From the NCBI RefSeq assembly GCF_000685075.1, contig NZ_BAYD01000037.1, forward strand, positions 29,656-93,655: DNA of 64,000 bases. The letters are read 5' to 3'. This DNA comes from Paraburkholderia oxyphila NBRC 105797. Lineage in GTDB: Bacteria > Pseudomonadota > Gammaproteobacteria > Burkholderiales > Burkholderiaceae. The notes under the pieces were generated by a model, which did not search any database, had not been told where the DNA came from, and saw only the letters and a program-made list of their open reading frames with translations. The position numbers were made by a program, and so were the translations under genes. Below, in pieces: positions 49,151-58,313 of the stretch; the first letter of the stretch is position 1; the number at the start of each line of letters is the position of its first letter.

Positions 49151-49372
49151 TCAGGTCCTGACGGGGCGTTGCTTGCGTCGCCGCCCATCCGGTCCAGACA
49201 TACGCGGACGGGGGTTGGCACGCGAAGCCTGCCTGCGACTGTCGAGCCAGTTTTCAACTTCTTCCAGATCCCGCACGACGCAGCGCGGTGTCAGATTGAA
49301 ACGGCTCGGAAACTCCCCACGGCGCTCCATCTCATAGATCGTCGTCTCGGCGGAGGGGACGATCTGATGCAA
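49151..49372 (-). CDS. AlpA-family phage/island transcriptional regulator
   Basis: 73 aa with a MerR-like helix-turn-helix of the AlpA/excisionase type: VPSAETTIYEMERRGEFPSRFNLTPRCV followed by LEEVENWLDSRRQASR. AlpA proteins switch on integrase genes or act as excisionases of P4-like prophages and islands. Here it stands without an integrase, in decayed DNA. The annotated ATG may not be the original start. Confidence 0.65.
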   Translation of the reverse strand: MHQIVPSAETTIYEMERRGEFPSRFNLTPRCVVRDLEEVENWLDSRRQASRANPRPRMSGPDGRRRKQRPVRT

Positions 49373-49544
49373 TTCATGGCGGCGAATTGTGCAGCGAAAT
49401 GGCAGAGCGCCCCGCTCTGGGAACTGTGGGAATCGTCATAGGCATCCGCGCCCGGAAAGGGCAGGGAGGCAGGCGGCAAGTGGTCTCCGGTGGCTTCATC
49501 CGACCAGTTTGCTGTGACAGGTTATTCTCAATTTCAAACTCCTT

Positions 49545-49727
49545 TTGCTCGGCGATGCAATTTTTGCAGGCGCATGGCCGACCTACGGCAGCGGCCATCT
49601 GCTAGCCCTGCAACTGGATGACCGTGAGTTGGTCGGCTACGAGCGCGACGATCTGTACCGCGAGGTGGCGCGGAGCTTCGGGACCATTCAGGGCAACGGG
49701 CGGAAGGTGTGGACGGAGCTCCGCTAA
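49545..49727 (+). pseudogene. Decayed gene fragment
   Basis: An open stretch of 60 codons (FAGAWPTYGSGHLLALQLDDRELVGYERDDLY, ending RKVWTELR) reads like the C-terminal end of a real protein but lacks a proper start. Family not recognised. The stretch 49373-49544 shows nothing I can support. Confidence 0.35.
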
Positions 49728-49730
49728 CGC

Positions 49731-49930
49731 TTAAGGCACCGGAAGCGGCGCCAGCCCTCGCTCATTACGAACGTTACGCCAGTAAAGCCAGACGCTAATG
49801 GCCAACGTCACCATCTCGGTGATCAGCAACGTGTAACCGAATCGACGATCTCATTTGCACATCAGAGCCCTGCAGCGCAATCGGCGCGCCGTTGTAGCGC
49901 GCGGCCTCATTGGCCAAGCCGCCGCACATC
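49731..49930 (-). pseudogene. Remnant of a membrane protein
   Basis: The minus strand reads GYTLLITEMVTLAISVWLYW then RNVRNERGLAPLPVP and a TAA at 49731. In another frame just upstream it reads LANEAARYNGAPIALQGSDV. A frameshift separates the two, which look like the end of a one-helix membrane protein. It converges on the fragment ending at 49727. Confidence 0.35.
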
Positions 49931-49946
49931 AACAATGCTCAAGTGG

Positions 49947-50900
49947 TCAGTGGCCTCTTTTTGCACCGAGCCGTTCCAGGAACGCGACAATCCGCGCCCC
50001 AGCATCATCATGACCACTGCCGAGTCCGAAAACCGTCGAGACGTGATTGTGCGCGGCAAGAAGGGCAAAATCCGGACACTGCCCGTCGCGTCGCGTCAAC
50101 GCCTCTGCCAGGTCAAACGCGGACAAAACAAAGTTGGGAGGATCGAACTCCGCCACTCCGACCAGGATCGGGATGGGGCACCGATCGACATGCACAATCG
50201 GCGAACGCTCGGCATAAAGTGACGGAGCATTTCCAAAATATTGGCGCGCCGCCGGTGAAATCATCTCCTCGGTGAAACGATACACACCACTCAAAAGGAT
50301 ACCTGCCCATGGCGCCACATTGTTCTCGTCAAGAGCGCCGAACAGGTATCCTGCCGCATGCGTCGCACCGGCCGATTGACCAAAGATGGCAATCCTTCGG
50401 GGATTACCGCCGTGTTGCGCAATATTGGCGTGCAACCATTCAAACGCCGCTCGAACGTCCTCGATCCCGGATGGCCAGGCGAACTCCGGCGCAAGGCGGT
50501 AATTCATCACCGCAGTCAGATAGCCGTGGTCAGCGAAGAAATTTGCGAGACGACCATAAAGCCCCCCATACACTTGCTTATCGCCCGTCACATAGCCGCC
50601 GCCAGGAACAAACAAAATGACCGGTGATCCCGCTGCCGCGGCGTTGGGTCGATATATATCGAGGCGCTGACGCTCGTGGACACCAAACGGGCAATCCGCG
50701 ATCAATGTAGATGTCCCAGTTGTGTTCACCGGCTGATAAAGGGCTGCTGTTATATCGGCTATCGAGAGGTCAAACCTCGGCCCGATATCCCGTATCCGGT
50801 GAATCGCGTGAACAAGCCCTGCGTCCGGTAAAGTTCCGTTCTGTCGTTCACGCGCCAGTTCTTCGTCGACCCCGATAGAGCATCGATCAGATTGCGACAT
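49947..50900 (-). CDS. Alpha/beta hydrolase (HSL-type carboxylesterase)
   Basis: 317 aa. The oxyanion motif appears as VPGGGYVTG (normally HGGG) near residue 98, and the nucleophile elbow is GQSAGAT near 172. The acid is likely Asp in VAEFDPPN and the catalytic His in AAHNHVST. It starts one base before the stop of the upstream dioxygenase gene, so the pair is coupled. Hydrolase plus ring-cleaving dioxygenase pairs occur in quinone detoxification loci. Confidence 0.85.
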   Translation of the reverse strand: MSQSDRCSIGVDEELARERQNGTLPDAGLVHAIHRIRDIGPRFDLSIADITAALYQPVNTTGTSTLIADCPFGVHERQRLDIYRPNAAAAGSPVILFVPGGGYVTGDKQVYGGLYGRLANFFADHGYLTAVMNYRLAPEFAWPSGIEDVRAAFEWLHANIAQHGGNPRRIAIFGQSAGATHAAGYLFGALDENNVAPWAGILLSGVYRFTEEMISPAARQYFGNAPSLYAERSPIVHVDRCPIPILVGVAEFDPPNFVLSAFDLAEALTRRDGQCPDFALLAAHNHVSTVFGLGSGHDDAGARIVAFLERLGAKRGH

Positions 50901-50901
50901 C

Positions 50902-51858
50902 TCAGATCACCAATGGGTCTATTTTTCGCAGCGTCTCGACAAACTCGTCGCGGCGTTCCTCGAAGAACGGCGGGAGTTTTAGCTTCAGCCCCAACTCACT
51001 GCGCGATTCATCCCTGAGAAAACCTATGTCGCTTGTCGCCGCCTCGACGATCGCGCCGGCAGGAGTGCGCACGTAGATCGAACGGAAGTAGCCGCGATGC
51101 ACGGGCGGCCTCGTATCGGCATAGCCTCTGCTATCCAGACGTTCCAGGGTGCGTAGCTGGGCCGCATCATCAGCCACTGCAAAGGCCGCGTGATGCATGT
51201 TCCCTGGCGGACATTCCCAACCGCCTGCGATCATGTCGGCCACATGCCATACATCGATAACTGCGGCCGGCCCACCACCGTTCTGTTGGTAGCGGGTAAA
51301 TGATCCATCAACGTCACCAGTTTCGCAGTCCCATGCAGCCGTGAGAAAAGCTCCCATTGCGTTCGGATCGCCGGCTGGGATGGTGATTCCATGGAAGCCG
51401 AGGATGGCGATTGATTGATCAATATGAGGCGAGGGATTCGGCTTCCGGATGTCGGACGGCGCTTCGACAAGATCCAGTTCAATTAGCCCCCTGCGGACTC
51501 GAAGCCGCCGCTCTCCGAAACGCGTTTCAATAGGTCCATGCTCGATGCCGTGGCCCTGAAGATGACGCTGCCAGGCCTCGAGTGCGTTGCCAGGCACGGC
51601 ATACGCGATGATCATCGACGGTGTCCGCCCCGACGTCTCTTCAGGAACTCCCGGCATGGATATGGTTGTAGTGACGCCTCCCGGTGCACCAATTGCATCA
51701 CTCGAGAAGTAGAGATGGTAGCGCGGGAAATCGCCTTCATAGAAGACCGTCTTCTTGATCAGCGTCTGCCCCAGAACTCTGGTGTAAAAGTCGTAATCAT
51801 CCTGAGCTCCGGAAGTGAGGTACGTGATGTGATGAAGACCTGATATAAGGGCAGACAT
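50902..51858 (-). CDS. VOC-family ring-cleaving dioxygenase (MhqO-like)
   Basis: 318 aa, two VOC modules. Metal ligands fit the His-His-Glu triad: His in SGLHHITYL, His in GNMHHAAFAV and Glu in AGAIVEAATSDIGF. The segment GYFRSIYVRTPAG followed by a long Leu/Pro/Phe tail matches the ring-cleaving dioxygenase group of MhqO/MhqE, known in Bacillus for hydroquinone and catechol resistance. Start 51858 is preferred over 51867 because GGATGA is well spaced before it. An AraC regulator is divergent. Confidence 0.82.
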   Translation of the reverse strand: MSALISGLHHITYLTSGAQDDYDFYTRVLGQTLIKKTVFYEGDFPRYHLYFSSDAIGAPGGVTTTISMPGVPEETSGRTPSMIIAYAVPGNALEAWQRHLQGHGIEHGPIETRFGERRLRVRRGLIELDLVEAPSDIRKPNPSPHIDQSIAILGFHGITIPAGDPNAMGAFLTAAWDCETGDVDGSFTRYQQNGGGPAAVIDVWHVADMIAGGWECPPGNMHHAAFAVADDAAQLRTLERLDSRGYADTRPPVHRGYFRSIYVRTPAGAIVEAATSDIGFLRDESRSELGLKLKLPPFFEERRDEFVETLRKIDPLVI

Positions 51859-52294
51859 GATTGTCATCCGTAAGTTAGAGGTTGCGGCGTCTTTCCATCC
51901 CGTCGGTCAGTACCGACGTCGACACTCTAGGACCGGACGACCCCGCATGGCTTCCAGATTCGCAGCCTGTTTTATCAGGTTAGAAACTCGGCGTGGCCGC
52001 CCGCTCACCACGCAAGGTGCCGCCATCGCAGTTCTACGCTCCGCCGCATTTGCTCCTATCGTTGCCACGTTGATGCGCCGCGGTCGTCCATCACATCAGA
52101 GCCACGTTCTGTTCGCCATGCTGCGAGACGGCACCTTTTGCCAACCCACGCCAGCCCCTAACACTTGAGGAAAGATATAGGGGCACCCCCGATTTTTCCG
52201 GCCACACAAGCTGGTGCTTTTCCGAATGGCGAAATGAGTTGTAACGAGAGAATGTGACAGGCCGAATCGTTTTATGGCCGGACAAGAGAGAGTG
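51859..52294. promoter_or_regulatory. Divergent region between the ring-cleaving dioxygenase and araC-type gene
   Basis: This is a 436-base gap with no gene I can support. It contains GGCCACA at 52200 and the interrupted GGCC repeats GGCCGAATCG ... TTTTATGGCCGG (52260-52282). Promoters of both genes, and likely the regulator's operator, should be here. Confidence 0.4.
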
Positions 52295-53212
52295 ATGCTG
52301 GCGATTGAGACTGCGCGGGGAGACGTTTTCTCCTCGAAGCAAACACATGGGCGGGCTCTGAGTCCTACCAACGAGGTGATTGCTTCAAGCGATTCATTGG
52401 GCTGGGAATCGATTCATGCAGCGCTCCTCGTGGAGCGAGGGATCGATGCATATGAGCCTCCGGTCCCGCATCCATCGCTCATCTACCATGTGGCTCACCC
52501 GACGGTTGTCCGTCGTAAGCTGGACGGCCATAATGTCGAGAATGATTTAATTCGGCCTGGACAACTCGGTCTCACGCCGGGTGGCCTCGGAGCTGAATGG
52601 AAGCACGATGGGAAGCCGCAAATCTTGCAGATTTATCTGAAAAGCAAGCTCTTCAATGAGTTGGCTGAGGAAATTCTGGAATGTGATCCCGCCAGGATCG
52701 AGATTAACCCGTGTGCCGGCATACGTGACGCTTTTCTGGAGCAACTTGCACTGGCGATCATGGGCACGCTGCATGACCCTTCGAAGGGCGCACGTCTGTA
52801 CGTCGATACTCTTGCTCATGCGTTAGCCGCGCATTTGGCGCGGCGATACACCAATCGCGGCCTCCCACGATCGAGACCGCCATCCGCTTCAATGTCGAAC
52901 AAGGCCGTAGCCCGGCTGGGTGACTTCATAGAGGTGAACCTCGAAAAGGACTTAAGCCTTTCAGCGCTTGCGGCTGCCGCAGGCCTGAGCCCGGTGTATC
53001 TATCCAAAGCCTTCAAGGCCGCCTTTGGCGATACGCCGCATCAATATATTCTCAGACGGCGTATCGAGCGCGCCAAGGAAATGCTTCAGGCAACTCATCT
53101 GCCGATCATAGAAATAGCGCTCGGCGTCGGCTTCTCGTCGCAAAGCCACCTTTCGACATGGTTCAAACACTTCGTTGGCGTATCGCCCGGCGCCTATCGC
53201 AGGTCCCGCTGA
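52295..53212 (+). CDS. AraC-family transcriptional regulator
   Basis: About 305 aa. An N-terminal cupin-like effector domain precedes a C-terminal pair of helix-turn-helix motifs: LSLSALAAAAGLSPVYLSKAFKAAFG, then IIEIALGVGFSSQSHLSTWFKHFVGVSP. The ATG at 52295 lies next to AGAGAGAG; an in-frame ATG at 52274 is the alternative. It is divergent from the dioxygenase-hydrolase pair and is the likely regulator. Confidence 0.88.
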   Translation: MLAIETARGDVFSSKQTHGRALSPTNEVIASSDSLGWESIHAALLVERGIDAYEPPVPHPSLIYHVAHPTVVRRKLDGHNVENDLIRPGQLGLTPGGLGAEWKHDGKPQILQIYLKSKLFNELAEEILECDPARIEINPCAGIRDAFLEQLALAIMGTLHDPSKGARLYVDTLAHALAAHLARRYTNRGLPRSRPPSASMSNKAVARLGDFIEVNLEKDLSLSALAAAAGLSPVYLSKAFKAAFGDTPHQYILRRRIERAKEMLQATHLPIIEIALGVGFSSQSHLSTWFKHFVGVSPGAYRRSR

Positions 53213-53288
53213 TCTTACGTAAGCGGTCCACGAACGACGTCTCTCCGGGATGGGCCGGCACGCCGACTGTGTCGTAAGAGTCCGTTAT

Positions 53289-53585
53289 CGTGTGCTGGTG
53301 TCGCAGAGCCTGACCGAAGACGAGAGTGTACTGACCGATCTGGTCGGACAGAGCCAGTCGGCCACCGGGGCCTTGCAGGCCTAGCAGGCGACGAATCAGC
53401 TTCTTGCCTTGCAGGCCAAGCAGTCCATTCAGACGCAGCAGCTCCAGCTCACGCAGGGCCGTGCAATGGCGCTGGAGCTGGCGCGGCAGGCTTCCACCGC
53501 CGAACGCGGACGCGAGGTGACGCGGCGCTTCCTCGGCACCGGTACGGCGTACACGCCGCAGCCCGTCCATTTCTATAGCAACTGA
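53289..53585 (+). pseudogene. trbJ: trbJ remnant (conjugal transfer protein), C-terminal part
   Basis: The plus strand reads VSQSLTEDESVLTDLVGQ, then an in-frame TAG after GALQA, then QATNQLLALQAKQSIQTQQL, MALELARQASTAERGREV and GTGTAYTPQPVHFYSN with stop at 53583. This matches the C-terminal end of P-type conjugative transfer protein TrbJ. Lack of the N-terminus and the internal stop show decay. Confidence 0.7.
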
Positions 53586-53586
53586 T

Positions 53587-53692
53587 GCGCATGTGCTCAA
53601 CGACTACGCCAGTAAGAACGATCCATTCGGCCGCGTCGGCAAGGAATCGGTGACGGTGCAGATCACGAGCGTCGTTCGTGCCAGCAGTCGGG
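53587..53692 (+). pseudogene. trbF: trbF remnant (VirB8-like conjugal transfer protein)
   Basis: AHVLNDYASKNDPFGRVGKE followed by SVTVQITSVVRASS matches the periplasmic part of TrbF/VirB8-like proteins and then loses similarity. In trb operons trbL lies between trbJ and trbF; here it is missing, implying an internal deletion. Confidence 0.65.
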
Positions 53693-53742
53693 CCAAGACA
53701 AGCTACTCAATGTTACGCGTCGGCCTGTTAGCTAGACTACCC

Positions 53743-56550
53743 TCAGTTATCCGAGTCTTCTTCCGGCTTGCTTCTGGAATCGAGCAAACACATACGCTTG
53801 GCACGCTGTACCGCGTGGGACCGCCGGTGAACGCCCAGTTTTGCGTAAATCCGCTGCCAATACCATTTGACAGTGCTTTCTGCCAGGCACAGCGAACCCG
53901 CAATTTCCCTGTTTTGGAGCAGGTCGGCTGCCAGCCGGAGAATCTCGATCTCTCGATCGGACAAAGGTTCGCCCGAGGAATCGAGCCCGGCTACAGGCTG
54001 TGTCGCGCCATCTTTTTCAGCGCTGTCCCTTACATCTCCTGCCAGATCCAGCAGCTTGCGGGCTGCCTCACGGGCCACTGGAGATGCAATCGAGTTCGGT
54101 GCAGCTAAATGCTCGAGTTGGTCGAGAATCAGGTCACCTTCGTCAAGGAAAGTGCGAGCGTATCCCGGAACCGCAGCTAATTCCAGTGCGTCGCACAGGT
54201 AGCGCAGCGCTGCGATTTGCTGGGACTGGCGTAACGACGTCCGAGCCAACTGCACAGCGATGCGAACGCTCGACTGCGTGCAACCGCGAGGTCGGACGAA
54301 TGCATACCAATTCTTCAGCAATTGCAGAGCCTCATTGCCTCGCCCCTGTTCCGTGGCAACCCGTGCAAATGCAATGGAAAGAACTTCGTGCCGGCTCTCG
54401 CTATTCGGCCCTGGAAGGAGTGCATCCCCGCGTTCGCCGGCAAATACTATTCTTAGCTGGACCTCCGATTCGCGGACTTCCCCTGTTAAGATCAGCTGCC
54501 GAACATATTCGCAAACAACGTTAATTTTCAACCGCGCAAAACCGTAGCGCTCTGCAAAACAAATACCATTTTCAATGATCGGCCGAGAATTTGTTAGCCC
54601 CCCATCTATAAACGCAACACGGGCCGCAGTGCAGAAGCCCGCGATCAGATTGTCGACAAATCCCAGTTCTAGAGACATCGGGAAATGGGTGGTTATGAGT
54701 TCGCGCGCCACATCAACACTGCCGCGTTCGTACTGAAGTTCCGCGAGTGACATTGATGGCATCGCCATAAGTGCTGACCCTGCGCCGTGCAAACGGCTCG
54801 CCCACTCTCGGCCCTGCTGATAAATTTCTTCTGCCTGTTTTAAGTGGCCGCTCGCAAGGAGGATCGATCCACTGAGAGTGCTGTGGAAGGCCATCGCATA
54901 AACTGCCCCTCCTTCTACAAATAGTGCACGCGAGCGCGCGATTGACGCCATTGCACCATCGAATCTAAAACTCTCGCGGTTGCAAAGCATCAACGCTGTC
55001 TCTATAGCCCCTTGAATAAACATGTCGTCTATATTTCGACCCGACAGTAGTTCATGACATTGTTTCCTGGTGGCATCGAGGTCGTCCGTGAGCATAGAAA
55101 GCATCATTTCCCGGTGTGCTAGCTTCGTCATCAGACTTTGAAGCCGAAAGCCGTCATCGGGATCGTTGGCTTGGACAAGGGGCCGGGTTGCGTCAGCCTT
55201 CAATGCGTTCCGCGCAAGTGCAAGTGATTGACGGGCTTGTGGAAACCGCCAGCTCAATTCGTGATCCCATGCGAGGTCGAGCTGAAGCTGAGGACAATGA
55301 GAAGTTAGCTCGGATGGCATTCGCTGCGCCAGCGAACGCAATGTCGCCACTCGCCCATTGGCAAAAAGTTGCGGGCTCGCGGCGTCGAGCAGGCGAGCTG
55401 CACCAGTCACATCATCGGCCTTGAGAGCGTGTTCGATTGCTTCGACAGTAAAACCGTGTTCCGCGAGCCACCCAGAGGCACGCCGATGAAGCTCTCGAAA
55501 TTGAACCGAGTCATATTCTTGCAGTCGTCGCTGAAGGTAGTCGGCGAACAGGTGATGATATCGATACCATCGCCGCTCATCGTCGAGTGAAAAAATGAAG
55601 AGGTTTGCGCTTTCAAGGCGGTCGAGCATTAGCCGCGCATCCGGGCGCTCCATAACAGCGTTACAGAGTGCCGTGTCAAACCGGCCGAGGATGCAAGTCC
55701 CTAGCAAGAACTGGCGTACTTCGGGCGGTTGGCGGTCAAAAACCTCGTTCGCGAGAAATTCACCGACGTTGCGCTGCTGTCCCGAAAAGCGTTCTAGAAA
55801 CTTCGTAACTTCGTTGCTATCGCGCATGGCGATGGCAGCAAACTGAAGTCCTGCAACCCATCCTTCAGTGCGGTGACAGAGCAGACCTATCTGGTCGCCC
55901 CCTAACGTGATGCCGTTTTGTCGAGAGAAGAATTCGTCGACCTCCAACTCGGAGAAACACAGGTCTGCTGAATTCATTTCTAGCAGTTCCCCTCTCAGAC
56001 GTAGCTTTGAGAGAGGTAAGGCATTGGCGTCTCGGGTGCCGATGAAAATTCGAACGTGCGCGATGGGAGCGAGAAGAACCGCCTTAACTATGTCGGTCAC
56101 CTCGCATTCGTGTATCAAATGATAGTCATCGAGGAATAGGAAGCAGTCTTGATCGAGGCCGGCGAGTTCATTGAGCAAGGTCGATTTCAGAACGCCGGCG
56201 GGAAGGCCAACGCCCGAGCGCAAAAGCGCCAAAGTTGCGTGTCCGGTCCGCGCTCCGCCGAGTCTCATCGCTTCGACGAAGTGTAAGAGGAATCGACCGA
56301 GGTCGTTGTCATCTTCATCGATACTGAGCCAACCGACTATCTGGCCCCTATTATTGATTTCGTCGTGAAGCTGCGTGAGGACACTTGTTTTTCCGTATCC
56401 AGCCGGGGCGGTTAATACCGACAGGCGATAAGACCTCTGCGTCAGCGCGCGGGCGCATAAATCTACACGGGGAACTAGCAGGTCGGCGTGTTTCCCTGGA
56501 GGAACCAGCTTGGTCGCGTTGACGGCGGCCGCTAGTTTTTCTAATTGCAT
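53743..56550 (-). CDS. MalT-like LuxR-family ATP-dependent transcriptional activator
   Basis: 935 aa, large STAND-type regulator. The Walker A APAGYGKTSVL is near residue 48, with Walker B CFLFLDDYH, a helical TPR-like sensor region (about 350-850) and the C-terminal LuxR helix-turn-helix LSDREIEILRLAADLLQNREIA then LAESTVKWYWQRIYAKLGVHRR. Such proteins are activated by an inducer plus ATP. The start at 56550 has GGAAGG upstream. It is divergent from the Rieske oxygenase gene and is likely its activator. GC is below the core average. Confidence 0.9.
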   Translation of the reverse strand: MQLEKLAAAVNATKLVPPGKHADLLVPRVDLCARALTQRSYRLSVLTAPAGYGKTSVLTQLHDEINNRGQIVGWLSIDEDDNDLGRFLLHFVEAMRLGGARTGHATLALLRSGVGLPAGVLKSTLLNELAGLDQDCFLFLDDYHLIHECEVTDIVKAVLLAPIAHVRIFIGTRDANALPLSKLRLRGELLEMNSADLCFSELEVDEFFSRQNGITLGGDQIGLLCHRTEGWVAGLQFAAIAMRDSNEVTKFLERFSGQQRNVGEFLANEVFDRQPPEVRQFLLGTCILGRFDTALCNAVMERPDARLMLDRLESANLFIFSLDDERRWYRYHHLFADYLQRRLQEYDSVQFRELHRRASGWLAEHGFTVEAIEHALKADDVTGAARLLDAASPQLFANGRVATLRSLAQRMPSELTSHCPQLQLDLAWDHELSWRFPQARQSLALARNALKADATRPLVQANDPDDGFRLQSLMTKLAHREMMLSMLTDDLDATRKQCHELLSGRNIDDMFIQGAIETALMLCNRESFRFDGAMASIARSRALFVEGGAVYAMAFHSTLSGSILLASGHLKQAEEIYQQGREWASRLHGAGSALMAMPSMSLAELQYERGSVDVARELITTHFPMSLELGFVDNLIAGFCTAARVAFIDGGLTNSRPIIENGICFAERYGFARLKINVVCEYVRQLILTGEVRESEVQLRIVFAGERGDALLPGPNSESRHEVLSIAFARVATEQGRGNEALQLLKNWYAFVRPRGCTQSSVRIAVQLARTSLRQSQQIAALRYLCDALELAAVPGYARTFLDEGDLILDQLEHLAAPNSIASPVAREAARKLLDLAGDVRDSAEKDGATQPVAGLDSSGEPLSDREIEILRLAADLLQNREIAGSLCLAESTVKWYWQRIYAKLGVHRRSHAVQRAKRMCLLDSRSKPEEDSDN

Positions 56551-57148
56551 GGTCGCCTTCCAATTCTTTCAAGTAATGCCGCTAGAACGCCCTTAACTGT
56601 TTAAGCGTCCTTGCAGGTTCGTAATTTTGAAATTCAAGCAAACAACGACGGAACCCGATATCAGTGTCTCCCCTAGTACATCCTACTTCCGTCCGGAACG
56701 GGCAATGAAGGTCGGTAGGGGAGGGCGACGTGAGTACAACTACCCTCCTTTTGGGAGGGCGACGCTTCGAGCGTACGCTTCTAATATTGTTTCAAGGCTC
56801 AGTGGAAGAGAGCTGCATTCCCACAAATAGGAGACGCGAATGTTCTTGAATATTCTTGATATTGTGCCTGTTAGTATGGCGAATTCCATTCGTCATGTGA
56901 CTCGACTAACCTCAGCGAGATCATCGGCGCAGAACTGGTTCCTTACCGATTGACGCTGATTCGCCATTTGAACAGCCACGCTCAAGGCACATCGTGCAAG
57001 CGCGATGAAGCCGATTGAGGGCAGATATTTTGTTACTCCACAAGCCGATCCGCGGAAAATCAAAGAGTAGCCAAGAGCGTCGATAGACATTCAATTCACG
57101 TGGATGTTTAATAATTTCGGGTAAGCGGGTTAAGACACAGAGGAAGAA
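56551..57148. promoter_or_regulatory. Divergent control region of the aromatic cluster
   Basis: This is a 598-base gap, AT-rich, with no gene I can support. It holds GGGAGGGCGACG twice (56719-56730, 56753-56764) and an inverted GGAGGGTAG (56740-56748). MalT binds GGGGA(T/G)GAGG, so these may be sites for the adjacent MalT-like regulator. No clear -35/-10 pair was fixed. Confidence 0.5.
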
Positions 57149-58216
57149 ATGAAATTCTTGCGAAACGCTTGGTACGTTGTTGCATGGTGCACGGACATTA
57201 AGCGGGAGCTTTTCGAGAGAACGGTGATAAACGAATCGCTAGTTCTTTATCGAACTTCAGAGAATAAGGTCGTATGTCTTTCAAATCGGTGTCCTCATCG
57301 CTTTGCGCCGCTGCATCTCGGCCGCATCGTTGACGATCGAGTCGAATGCGGATATCACGGGTTGGTTTTTGACGGCAGCGGGCGTTGCACGCACAATCCG
57401 CATGGCGATCATAAGATTCCGCAGGCCGCGTGTGTCCAGTCATACCTCGTTGAGGAACGACACAATCTTGTTTGGATTTGGATGGGCAATAAGGATCTCG
57501 CGGACCCGTCAAAGATCCCGGATTTTAGTTGCCTGACAGATACGCTAAAATTCTCATCGGTTGTCGGCGCCATCGAGATGAACGCTAATTATGAGTTGAT
57601 TACAGATAATCTGATGGACCTGTCACATGTTGAATACGTCCATCGAGGCATTCTCGGAAGCGACGCGATCTCGCGTGGCAAGACTGAGGTAATCGACGAG
57701 GGAGCTACTCTGCACAGTAATCGCTGGTGCCCAGACGGGTTAGCGCCACCTGCGTGGGACGCGATGTTCGGCAATTATGGAAAACACGTCGACCACTGGC
57801 TCAACATGCGCTGGAACGCTCCCGCGCATATGTTGCTGGACGTTGGCATCACGCCCACTGGCAAACATCGCGACGACGGCATCTGGATGTTGGGCACGGA
57901 TATTCTGACTCCTTCTACAGAGGAAAAGACGTTTTACTTTTGGGGGGTATCTCGAGCTTATGCTCTCGACGATCCCGCCGCGGGCGAAGCGTGGGTCGCA
58001 GCTATCGATGGAGCATTTTCCGGACAGGATAAGCCGATGCTTGAAGCGCAACAGCGGATGATTGGCAACCGAGATCTGTGGGAGTTGAATCCGGTTCTTA
58101 TTCCAGCCGACGCCGGCGCAGTTCGAGCACGTCGGAAACTCGCGGCTTTGATTGCGGCCGAGAGCGCGAGGGAGGAAGAGAAGCCTGCCGGTGAGAAACG
58201 GATTGTGATGGTTTGA
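57149..58216 (+). CDS. Rieske non-haem iron oxygenase, O-demethylase (VanA-like)
   Basis: 355 aa, terminal oxygenase of a two-component system. Rieske [2Fe-2S] ligands are Cys48, His50, Cys67 and His70. The mononuclear iron site is in TDNLMDLSHVEYVHRG with Asp157, His160 and His165. Overall layout and the opening KFLRNAWYVVAWCTDI match vanillate O-demethylase VanA and relatives, which remove methyl groups as formaldehyde. The reductase gene follows. The substrate is not determined; cluster context points to a methoxyphenol. Confidence 0.88.
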   Translation: MKFLRNAWYVVAWCTDIKRELFERTVINESLVLYRTSENKVVCLSNRCPHRFAPLHLGRIVDDRVECGYHGLVFDGSGRCTHNPHGDHKIPQAACVQSYLVEERHNLVWIWMGNKDLADPSKIPDFSCLTDTLKFSSVVGAIEMNANYELITDNLMDLSHVEYVHRGILGSDAISRGKTEVIDEGATLHSNRWCPDGLAPPAWDAMFGNYGKHVDHWLNMRWNAPAHMLLDVGITPTGKHRDDGIWMLGTDILTPSTEEKTFYFWGVSRAYALDDPAAGEAWVAAIDGAFSGQDKPMLEAQQRMIGNRDLWELNPVLIPADAGAVRARRKLAALIAAESAREEEKPAGEKRIVMV

Positions 58217-58313
58217 CGGAATGTCGCAAAACCGGCCCACTGAATGGGAGAGGGGTTCTCACACTCGACTGACGGTGGGACGGTGACTATTGAATACGGT
58301 GTGGGAAGAAAAG

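Noticed and set aside
53163..53600. A 145-codon minus-strand frame
   Set aside because: The plus strand of the same DNA reads as TrbJ C-terminus, which explains the composition.
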